From positions 1-13,218 of the forward strand of contig CABPZV010000040.1 of assembly GCA_902462015.1 (NCBI GenBank): DNA of 13,218 nt, given 5' to 3'. Below, one piece after another: positions 5,685 through 12,455 of this stretch; position 1 is the stretch's first letter; each line of letters begins with the position of its first letter. This DNA is from an uncultured Eubacteriales bacterium (GTDB lineage: Bacteria; Bacillota; Clostridia; Oscillospirales; CAG-272). A program made the position numbers and the translations under genes. The notes under the pieces were generated by a model. It saw only the letters and a list, made by a program, of their open reading frames with translations. It was not told where the DNA came from and made no database searches.

Positions 5685-6800
5685 ATGGAAATGAATGAAA
5701 ATAAAGGCGGCTTGAAGAAAGCCAGAGAGAGAATTTGTAGCATTGACAGAAAGATGGCAGAGCTTTTCTGTGAGAGAATGGATGCTGTCCGCATAGTTGC
5801 TGAGTACAAAAAGGAGCATGGGCTTCCTATACTTGATGCCTCGAGAGAGGCGGATTTACTTGCCCGCAACTTAGAATATATCGATGAGTTTGATATTCGC
5901 TCTTATTATACCGGTTTTCTCAAATCTGTAATCGAATTGTCAAAGCAATATCAGCACCGCCTGCTCACCGGTTTAAAGATTGCTTACAGCGGGGTTGAGG
6001 GAGCATTTGCTCATATAGCTGCAACGCGTATTTTTCCTGACGGAGAGACTGTGGCATATCCGGATTTTCCGTCGGCTTACGAAGCGGTTGTCAGCGGAGA
6101 GTGCGACTGCTGCGTACTTCCGGTCGAAAATAGCTTTGCCGGAGAGGTTGTTCAGGTAACAGATCTTATGTTTGAGGGAAGTCTTTTTATCAACGGCATA
6201 TATAACCTCAGAATCTCTCACTGCCTGCTCGGCGTAGAGGGTGCCTCAGCCGAGAAGATTCGTACCGTGATAAGTCATCCTCAGGCGCTCAGCCAGTGCT
6301 GTGATTATATAAGAGAGCACAGATTTGAAAAGATCAAAGCAAAAAATACCGCTATCGCTGCGCAGCAGGTTGCAGAGAATGCGGATATACATATGGCCGC
6401 GATTGCAAGCGCGGAGACTGCTCCGCTTTACGGATTGACTGTTCTTGATCATGATATAAACGAGAGTCATACGAATACGACAAGGTTTGCCGTATTTTCA
6501 CGTTCAGAAAATACCTCGCAGCATAGTAGAAACGACAAGTTTATTCTTCTTTTTACTGTAAGCGACGTTGCCGGCGCGCTTGCGGAAGCTATCAATGTAA
6601 TAGGAAAATACGGATATAATATGAAATCGCTTCGTTCACGTCCGATAAAAATGAGAGCATGGCAGTATTATTTCTATGTTGAAGCCGAGGGGGATATAAC
6701 GTCGGAAAGCGGCGCTGCTATGATAGCTGAGCTTTCTGAGCAATGCAGTTCGGTAAAAATTGTAGGACATTTTTCATCGGAGATTGACCTCGCTGACTAA
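5685..6800 (+). CDS. pheA: Bifunctional chorismate mutase / prephenate dehydratase (P-protein)
   Basis: This enzyme converts chorismate to prephenate and prephenate to phenylpyruvate, the committed Phe branch. Residues about 9-92 are an AroQ-fold chorismate mutase keeping the expected active-site residues (Arg14, Arg31, Lys42/43, Arg54-Glu55, Gln88 or Gln90). Residues 98-272 are the dehydratase, with YSGVEGAFAH, LPVENSFAGEV, SHPQALSQC and the catalytic NTTRF (264-268). Residues 285-361 are a C-terminal ACT domain for Phe feedback. It has GALAE at 297-301, but RSRP at 317-320 where ESRP is usual. I chose ATG 5685 because GAGGGA (5669-5674) lies 10 nt upstream. ATG 5679 and 5691 are alternatives, and longer frames back to GTG 5583 run into the terminator hairpin. 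The length of 371 is normal for the family. It is the first gene of the attenuated operon. Confidence 0.93.
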   Translation: MEMNENKGGLKKARERICSIDRKMAELFCERMDAVRIVAEYKKEHGLPILDASREADLLARNLEYIDEFDIRSYYTGFLKSVIELSKQYQHRLLTGLKIAYSGVEGAFAHIAATRIFPDGETVAYPDFPSAYEAVVSGECDCCVLPVENSFAGEVVQVTDLMFEGSLFINGIYNLRISHCLLGVEGASAEKIRTVISHPQALSQCCDYIREHRFEKIKAKNTAIAAQQVAENADIHMAAIASAETAPLYGLTVLDHDINESHTNTTRFAVFSRSENTSQHSRNDKFILLFTVSDVAGALAEAINVIGKYGYNMKSLRSRPIKMRAWQYYFYVEAEGDITSESGAAMIAELSEQCSSVKIVGHFSSEIDLAD

Positions 6801-6925
6801 TGGAGACATCCGCAGCTTTTCGTCTTGTCTGCTGCCGGAGGGACAGGTATTTCAGTGTGGATGAAATCCGGGTAAAGCTTTTATTATCTGATAAGAAGCC
6901 GCAGCATGCGGAATGAGGTATTGTT

Positions 6926-7930
6926 ATGAAAATTCATGTTGAACTTGGAGAAAACAGCTATGATATTACATTGGAGCATGGTCTGATTTCGCGTATTACC
7001 GGGCTGATTGACACCAAAAGGCGCGTCCTTATCGTTACCGACGAGGGTGTTCCTTCAAAGTACGCAGAGCAGGTTGCCTTGCAGTGTTCATATCCTGAGA
7101 TTGCAGTAATTCCGCAGGGAGAGGAAAGTAAAACACTTGACACTTATTCGCTTCTGTTAAAAAAAATGCTCGACTGTGGTTTTAACCGTGAGGACTGCGT
7201 TATAGCGGTCGGCGGCGGTGTTGTCGGCGACCTTTCAGGTTTCGCAGCCGCATGCTATATGCGCGGTGTGGATTTTTACAATATTCCGACAACTTTGCTT
7301 TCTCAGGTTGATTCATCTGTCGGAGGCAAAACGGCTGTTAATTTCGGAGGAATCAAAAATGTTGTCGGCGTTTTCAGTCAGCCCAAAGCGGTTTTGATTG
7401 ATCCTGAGGTGCTTGAAAGTCTGCCTCAAAGACAGTTTTCAAACGGTATGGCGGAGGCTATTAAGATGTCGCTTACGTCAGATCCTAAGCTTTTTGAACT
7501 GATTGCTTCGGAGACGGGCTCTGAGCTTGACCGGATTATCGCCGGGGCGATTAAAATTAAACGCGATGTTGTTCAGCGCGACGAGCGCGAGGGGGGACTT
7601 CGGAGAGTTCTTAACTTTGGACATACGATTGGTCATGGAATTGAGTCGGTGGAACAGCCGAGCGGTTTATATCACGGCGAATGTGTCGCACTCGGTATGC
7701 TGCCGATGTGCAGCGAAAGTGTCCGCGGTGAACTTATACCGGTATTGCGGAAATACAATCTGCCTGTTGAATATCACGGAGATCTGGACGCGATTTTTTC
7801 GGCTATGCAGCATGACAAAAAGACCGGCTCCGGTGGCGTGACTGTTGTTACAGTGCCTCGCATCGGCGAATTTGAGATGCATAAGGAAACGCAGTCCGGG
7901 CTGATGAAAAGGCTTGAGATGTTTGCATGA
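6926..7930 (+). CDS. aroB: 3-dehydroquinate synthase
   Basis: AroB turns DAHP into 3-dehydroquinate, the second shikimate step, using NAD and a divalent metal, usually Zn or Co. Visible motifs are PQGEESK (63-69), the nucleotide-binding GGGVVGD (96-102), PTTLLSQVDSSVGGKTAVN (121-139) and GMAEAIK (174-180). By analogy the metal ligands are Glu177, His233 in FGHTIGH and His250 in YHGE. The length of 334 is a little short against the usual 340-360, but no core motif is missing. GAGG at 6915-6918 lies 7 nt before the ATG. The 125-nt gap after pheA shows a weak CCGCA/TGCGG hairpin and a 38-codon ORF that starts on the pheA stop, but no terminator. Confidence 0.95.
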   Translation: MKIHVELGENSYDITLEHGLISRITGLIDTKRRVLIVTDEGVPSKYAEQVALQCSYPEIAVIPQGEESKTLDTYSLLLKKMLDCGFNREDCVIAVGGGVVGDLSGFAAACYMRGVDFYNIPTTLLSQVDSSVGGKTAVNFGGIKNVVGVFSQPKAVLIDPEVLESLPQRQFSNGMAEAIKMSLTSDPKLFELIASETGSELDRIIAGAIKIKRDVVQRDEREGGLRRVLNFGHTIGHGIESVEQPSGLYHGECVALGMLPMCSESVRGELIPVLRKYNLPVEYHGDLDAIFSAMQHDKKTGSGGVTVVTVPRIGEFEMHKETQSGLMKRLEMFA

Positions 7931-7973
7931 TGTTCTGACGATCGTGTAATTTCAGGAAGGAAATTATATTAGC

Positions 7974-9068
7974 ATGAAAAATTCATTTGGAACAAGCGTT
8001 TCTGTCACGCTTTTCGGAGAAAGTCACGGAGTTCAGATCGGAGCGGTGCTTGACGGAATGGCACCGGGAATTCCGGTAAATAGGGAATTTATATCATCAC
8101 AGCTTCATAAACGTGCACCTGTCGGAAAAATTTCAACTCCGAGACATGAGACTGATGATTTTACAATCTGCAGTGGTGTTTTCGAGGATAAAACTACAGG
8201 TACGCCGATTTGTATTACAATTCCGAATCAGAACACAAAAAGCGAAGATTACGGACGCACAAGATGGCTTGCCCGTCCGGGTCACGCGGATTATACCGCG
8301 AATTGCAAATATCACGGCTTTGAGGATTACCGTGGAGGCGGTCATTTCAGCGGCCGAATTACAGCGCCTTTGGTTGCAGCGGGAGCGATTGCGCTTTCTG
8401 CACTTTCTGCTAAGGGGATTAAGATTGGAACGCATATAAAGAGCGTTCATGGAATTTGTGACCGTGGATTTGACAATATTGAAGAGGATATAGCGGCGCT
8501 GTCTGAAATGGATTTTGCGGTTCTCGACGGTGAAAAGGGCGCGCTTATGCGCGCGGAAATTGAGAAAGCCGGGGCTTCCGGGGATTCGGTCGGAGGTGTG
8601 CTGCAGACAGCAGTGTACGGTATGCCGGCTGGAGTCGGAGAACCGTGGTTTGATACGGTCGAGAGTATGCTTTCTCACGCACTGTTTGGAATTCCTGGAA
8701 TCAAAGGAGTAAGTTTCGGTGAAGGCTTCGACATAGCGAAGCTTGCAGGAAGCGAGGCTAATGACAGCTTCAGAATGTCTGGAGACAGAATTGTCACTGA
8801 GACTAACCGGAACGGCGGAATAAACGGAGGCATTACAAACGGAATGCCTATTGTCTTTGAATGCGCTGTCAAGCCGACTCCATCTATTTCTAAGGAACAG
8901 CAGACGGTAGATTTTAATAAGCATGAAAATGCACCGATCGGAATAAGAGGCAGACATGACCCGGCGATAATTCATCGTGCGCGTGTCGTTGTCGACAGCG
9001 TTGCAGGAATTGTGCTCTGCGACCTGCTTGCTCAAAGATACGGTACTGATTACTTCTGTGTCAAATGA
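7974..9068 (+). CDS. aroC: Chorismate synthase
   Basis: AroC eliminates phosphate from EPSP to give chorismate, the branch point for Phe, Tyr, Trp and folate. It needs reduced FMN. Visible signatures are FGESHG (14-19, with the catalytic-type His18), RPGHADYT (101-108), the RGGGHFSGR variant (120-128) of the usual GGGRSSAR block, and GRHDPAI (326-332). The length of 364 is typical of the monofunctional bacterial enzyme. No flavin reductase domain is present, so reduced FMN must come from elsewhere. AGGAAGG at 7954-7960 precedes the ATG by 13 nt. It lies 43 nt after aroB and 168 nt before the aroE-aroK fusion. A long antisense frame inside it is a shadow. Confidence 0.95.
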   Translation: MKNSFGTSVSVTLFGESHGVQIGAVLDGMAPGIPVNREFISSQLHKRAPVGKISTPRHETDDFTICSGVFEDKTTGTPICITIPNQNTKSEDYGRTRWLARPGHADYTANCKYHGFEDYRGGGHFSGRITAPLVAAGAIALSALSAKGIKIGTHIKSVHGICDRGFDNIEEDIAALSEMDFAVLDGEKGALMRAEIEKAGASGDSVGGVLQTAVYGMPAGVGEPWFDTVESMLSHALFGIPGIKGVSFGEGFDIAKLAGSEANDSFRMSGDRIVTETNRNGGINGGITNGMPIVFECAVKPTPSISKEQQTVDFNKHENAPIGIRGRHDPAIIHRARVVVDSVAGIVLCDLLAQRYGTDYFCVK

Positions 9069-9236
9069 CAATCGGTAACAATTCATAGTAGTTGTTTATG
9101 CTCGTAACTGTAATATGCCGTGTAAGACTTTCCTTGATACAACCGAGAAATGTGGCACTTTTTGCGGTACCGATATACTGGTGTGAAAAGCTGAGAAAGC
9201 CTTACTTTCAATACATATTTTTTATGAAGGAAAGGT

Positions 9237-10523
9237 ATGGAGATTAATGTGAAATACGGACTAATTGGAGAAAAGCTTGGACATAGCTTTTCGGCTGATA
9301 TTCACGGCCGTATAGGGCGGTATGACTGTCCTGAGGACGGAGGCTATGATTATCGGTTGCTCGAACTTGCACCTGGTGAGCTTGACGGCTTTATGCGCCG
9401 GCGGAATTTTCTCGGACTTAATGTTACAATACCTTATAAGCAGACTGTTATACCTTATCTTGACGATATTGATGAGACCGCGGAAAAAATCGGATCGGTG
9501 AATACAATTGTCAACCGTGGCGGCAGACTATTCGGTTATAATACAGATTTTGGCGGAATGAGAGCGCTTATAAAGAAAAATAACATTGAGATTTGCGGTA
9601 AAAAGGTGATGATACTCGGAAGCGGCGGAACAAGCAAAACTGCATACGCTGCGGTGCAGAGTCTTGGAGCCTCTGAAATTATCTGTGTAAGCCGCAGCGG
9701 ACGGAACGGCGCTGTTACTTATGATGAGGCATATGCCATGCATAGTGACACGGAAATTATAATCAATGCTACTCCCTGCGGCATGTTTCCGAATACCGAA
9801 GGAGTTCCTGTCATTTTGGGGTGTTTTTCAAAGCTGTCAGGTGTAGTCGATGTTATCTTTAACCCTCTTTCGACAGTGCTTGTAAGGCAGGCGTTCGGAC
9901 TTGGGATTCCGGCATGCGGTGGTCTGTATATGCTTGTAGTTCAGGCTGTGCTTGCTTATGGGCACTTCTTTGGAAGAGAATACAAAGCATCTCTTGCCGA
10001 TCGGATTTATTCGGAGCTGCTTTCAGAAAAGCAAAATATTGTGCTCATCGGTATGCCCGGATGCGGAAAAACTACAATCGGAAAGCTGATTGCCCAAAGT
10101 TCCGGAAAAACATTTGTAGATACTGATTTGATGGTAACCGAAAAGGCTGGTATGCCTGTAAGCGATATCTTTAGAAAATACGGAGAGAACCGGTTTCGTG
10201 AGCTTGAAAGCGAGGCTGTACGGGAGGCTTCTGAGAAGGTCGGACAGGTTATTTCCACCGGCGGCGGCGCTGTGCTTCGGAGTGAAAACGTCGATGCTCT
10301 CAGAATGAACGGCAGAATCTATTTTCTTGATCGTCCTGTAGAAATGCTTGTTCCGACGAAAGACCGTCCCCTTGCCAGTAGTTCAGAGGAGATGCGTAAA
10401 AGGTATGAGGAAAGGCTTTCGATATATTTGTCATCTGCCGACGAAGTGATTTCCATGTCGGAGGACGCTGTACAAAACGCAAAAGCTGTAGAAAAGCGGC
10501 ATTTTCCTTTGCAATATGAATAA
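9237..10523 (+). CDS. aroE-aroK: Shikimate dehydrogenase-shikimate kinase fusion
   Basis: This single 428-residue chain carries two consecutive shikimate steps. Residues 5-262 are AroE, reducing 3-dehydroshikimate with NADPH. They include GHSFSADIHG, NVTIPYKQ with catalytic Lys68, YNTDFGG with Asp104, a Rossmann loop GSGGTSK (128-134), and NATPCGM. Residues 266-428 are AroK, phosphorylating shikimate with ATP. They include the Walker A loop GMPGCGKTT (272-280), DTD (295-297), RFRELE (319-324), GGGA (342-345) and the lid motif DRPLA (376-380). Both halves look complete, joined by only a few residues, so this is a true in-frame fusion and not a frameshift artefact. AAGGA at 9227-9231 is 5 nt before the ATG. 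The fusion could let shikimate pass between sites, which is inference. Confidence 0.94.
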   Translation: MEINVKYGLIGEKLGHSFSADIHGRIGRYDCPEDGGYDYRLLELAPGELDGFMRRRNFLGLNVTIPYKQTVIPYLDDIDETAEKIGSVNTIVNRGGRLFGYNTDFGGMRALIKKNNIEICGKKVMILGSGGTSKTAYAAVQSLGASEIICVSRSGRNGAVTYDEAYAMHSDTEIIINATPCGMFPNTEGVPVILGCFSKLSGVVDVIFNPLSTVLVRQAFGLGIPACGGLYMLVVQAVLAYGHFFGREYKASLADRIYSELLSEKQNIVLIGMPGCGKTTIGKLIAQSSGKTFVDTDLMVTEKAGMPVSDIFRKYGENRFRELESEAVREASEKVGQVISTGGGAVLRSENVDALRMNGRIYFLDRPVEMLVPTKDRPLASSSEEMRKRYEERLSIYLSSADEVISMSEDAVQNAKAVEKRHFPLQYE

Positions 10524-10603
10524 TACAGCAGCTATTGGTGGCATGTATACAGAAATGTACGGCTTGTAAATGTATAGAGGAAATCTTTCGGGTTATGTGC
10601 AAA

Positions 10604-10618
10604 AAAGGTATGGTCATA
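10604..10618 (+). promoter_or_regulatory. Translation-start sequence AAAGGTATGGTCATA (copy 2)
   Basis: It matches the copy before the peptidase gene at 14 of 15 bases. It ends 3 nt before the accepted aroQ start at 10622. Its internal ATG (10610) is in frame with aroQ and could itself be a start, but lies only one base after the AAAGG. Confidence 0.4.
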
Positions 10619-10621
10619 GAT

Positions 10622-11071
10622 ATGAAAGACAAAAATAGAAAGAAAATATTAGTTATAAATGGACCGAATCTCAATATGCTTGGAATTCGGGAGCCTGATA
10701 TTTACGGACGGGAAACGTATCAGAGCCTTTGCGATAAGATAACCCGTTACTGCGAATCTGTCGGAGCGGAAGCTGAGCTTTACCAATCGAATCACGAGGG
10801 AGATCTTGTAGATAAGATTCAGAGCGCATATGGAGTTTTCGACGGGATTATAATCAATCCTGCTGCATATACCCATACAAGCGTGGCGCTGCTTGATGCG
10901 CTTAAGGCAGTCGGAATTCCGGCAGTTGAGGTTCATATATCCGATGTGTCATCACGAGAGGATTTCCGTCAGGTAAGTTACGTACGAAGCGCGTGCAGAA
11001 AGACGATTTGCGGTCATGGGACAGACGGATATCTTGAGGCGGTTGATTTTCTGATTAATATTGATGCGTGA
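10622..11071 (+). CDS. aroQ: Type II 3-dehydroquinate dehydratase
   Basis: This enzyme dehydrates 3-dehydroquinate to 3-dehydroshikimate, the third shikimate step, as a dodecamer of small subunits in known members. The type II signature is clear: INGPNLNMLGIREP (12-25), the catalytic Tyr28 in DIYG, QSNHEGDLVDKIQ (55-67), NPAAYTHTSVALLDAL (79-94), EVHISDVSSREDFR with His105, and GHGTDGY near the end. I chose ATG 10622 because the family starts a few residues before ILVINGPN, giving 149 residues, a normal length. The frame runs open upstream to 10535, but those residues (Cys-rich) have no family match. ATG 10610 is a possible alternative. The symbol aroQ here means dehydroquinase, not the AroQ-class chorismate mutase within PheA. 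It lies 98 nt after the aroE-aroK gene. Confidence 0.94.
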   Translation: MKDKNRKKILVINGPNLNMLGIREPDIYGRETYQSLCDKITRYCESVGAEAELYQSNHEGDLVDKIQSAYGVFDGIIINPAAYTHTSVALLDALKAVGIPAVEVHISDVSSREDFRQVSYVRSACRKTICGHGTDGYLEAVDFLINIDA

Positions 11072-11153
11072 AAATGTGAAATATGTTTTTTGTTTAGCGC
11101 AGCATGGACGGTATTCCTGAAAACTGAAACCGTACAAAGCTATGGGGTATACG

Positions 11154-11169
11154 AAAGGGTATGGTCATA
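11154..11169 (+). promoter_or_regulatory. Translation-start sequence AAAGGGTATGGTCATA (copy 3)
   Basis: This is the same element as before the peptidase and aroQ genes, with one extra G. It lies 8 nt before the accepted aroA start. Its ATG (11161) opens a six-codon frame whose TGA (11179-11181) overlaps the aroA ATG (11178-11180). Confidence 0.4.
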
Positions 11170-11177
11170 AAAATCAT

Positions 11178-12455
11178 ATGATTGTTGAATTTTTTCCGTC
11201 AGAGATTTGCGGAAGCATAAAGGCTCCGCCATCTAAGAGCATGGCGCATCGTCTTCTGATCTGTTCCGGACTTGCCGCGGGAGAGAGCGTTATTTCCGGA
11301 ATTGCACCGTCGGAGGATGTGCTTGCTACGATTGACTGTCTGCGCGCTCTTGGAGCCGAAATTAAATATAGTGGACTTTCAGCAGTTGCAGACTCTAATG
11401 AATCCGGTACAGTTTCTGATGGAAACCGTACAAAGTCTGCAGGAACTGCACACGTTACCGGTACGGATCTTTTAAAGCGCGGTAAAGTAATGATGCCATG
11501 TCGCGAATGCGGAAGTACGCTTCGCTTTCTTATACCGCTTGCGTTTTTTTCTGACAGTGAGGCGGTATTTACCGGAAGCGAACGTCTGATGCAAAGACCG
11601 ATGTCGGTTTATGAGGATATTTGTGCGCAGCACGGGCTGTATTTTGAGAGAAATACAGACGGAATTCATGTCTGCGGCCGGCTTAAAAGCGGAGAATACA
11701 GCCTGCCAGGAGACGTCAGCAGTCAGTTTATCAGCGGTCTTCTTTTTGCGCTTCCGCTTGTGCCGGGAGAAAGTATTATAAAAATTACAGGCCGTACAGA
11801 GAGCCGCTCCTACATAGATCTTACCGTTTCTGCTTTACGGCAGTTCGGCGTTACGGTTGATTTTAGGGGAGACAATGAAATCATAATTCCTGGCGGACAA
11901 AGCTATGCTCCGCAGATGGCTGAGGTTGAGGGTGATTACTCAAACGCGGCGTTTTTCGAAGCTTTCAATCTCATCGGGGGAGATGTGACCGTTACCGGTT
12001 TGTCTTCGGAGAGTCTTCAGGGAGACCGCGTATACAAAGAATACTTTTCAGCGATTAAGAACGGCAGGCCGACTCTTTCAATAGCCTCGTGTCCTGACCT
12101 TGGTCCTGTACTTCTTGCAGCGGCTGCCGCAAGGCACGGAGCAGTATTAACCGATACGAAACGGCTGAAAATCAAAGAGAGTGACCGCGGAGCCGCTATG
12201 GCACAGGAGCTTTCAAAGCTCGGAGCGGAGCTTAGGCTGTTTGACAGCAGAATCGAAGCCGACAGAGGCGAACTGCACCGTCCTGATATGGATCTATGCG
12301 GTCACGGCGATCACAGAATTGTCATGGCGCTTTCTGTTCTGCTTACGGTAACGGGCGGACGCATCAGAGGAGCCGAGGCGGTGGCAAAGAGTATGCCGGA
12401 TTTCTTTGAAAAAATTGAGAGGTTAGGGGCAAGGATTAGATATTATGAAGCTTGA
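11178..12455 (+). CDS. aroA: 3-phosphoshikimate 1-carboxyvinyltransferase (EPSP synthase)
   Basis: AroA joins shikimate-3-phosphate and PEP to make EPSP, the sixth shikimate step and the target of glyphosate. Visible motifs are APPSKSMAHR (16-25, with substrate-binding Lys20, Ser21 and Arg25), RECGSTLRF (109-117) in place of the textbook GNAGTAMRP, GDVSSQFISGLL, GDYSNAAFF, CPDLGP with the catalytic Asp307, KIKESDR (331-337), and a late DHRIVMAL. Residues 66-92 are a Ser/Thr/Gly-rich low-complexity stretch that looks like a surface insertion. I chose ATG 11178, giving 425 residues, because the family begins near this point. ATG 11142 would add 12 residues of no family character, and the only Shine-Dalgarno-like sequence, AAAGGG, lies between the two. 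It overlaps tyrA by 11 nt. Confidence 0.94.
   Translation: MIVEFFPSEICGSIKAPPSKSMAHRLLICSGLAAGESVISGIAPSEDVLATIDCLRALGAEIKYSGLSAVADSNESGTVSDGNRTKSAGTAHVTGTDLLKRGKVMMPCRECGSTLRFLIPLAFFSDSEAVFTGSERLMQRPMSVYEDICAQHGLYFERNTDGIHVCGRLKSGEYSLPGDVSSQFISGLLFALPLVPGESIIKITGRTESRSYIDLTVSALRQFGVTVDFRGDNEIIIPGGQSYAPQMAEVEGDYSNAAFFEAFNLIGGDVTVTGLSSESLQGDRVYKEYFSAIKNGRPTLSIASCPDLGPVLLAAAAARHGAVLTDTKRLKIKESDRGAAMAQELSKLGAELRLFDSRIEADRGELHRPDMDLCGHGDHRIVMALSVLLTVTGGRIRGAEAVAKSMPDFFEKIERLGARIRYYEA

Noticed and set aside
8133..9086. 317-codon minus-strand ORF opposite aroC
   Set aside because: It lies almost wholly inside a clearly real aroC. Its Arg/Cys/Ser-rich translation has no recognisable domain and is typical of an antisense shadow frame.
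9164..9174. GCGGTACCGAT resembling the T-box core between aroC and aroE
   Set aside because: Only the palindromic GGTACCG matches. The transcript upstream of it within the gap is under 100 nt, and the following GAAAG/CTTTC hairpin is too weak to be the paired terminator.
9071..9174. ATCGGTA/TACCGAT inverted repeat across the aroC-aroE gap
   Set aside because: It has only 7 bp with about 90 nt between the arms and is easily expected by chance. No other element supports it.
9134..9179. Promoter between aroC and aroE (TTGATA 9134-9139, TATACT 9174-9179)
   Set aside because: The two boxes are 34 bp apart, far from the 16-18 bp needed, and neither has a good partner at correct spacing.
10535..10621. 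29-residue N-terminal extension of aroQ
   Set aside because: It would begin at TTG 10535 without a ribosome site and is Cys-rich and unlike the family. The enzyme normally starts just before the GPNLNMLG motif.
11142..11177. ATG 11142 as the aroA start
   Set aside because: The only Shine-Dalgarno-like sequence (11154-11159) lies downstream of it, and the extra 12 residues are outside the family N-terminus.
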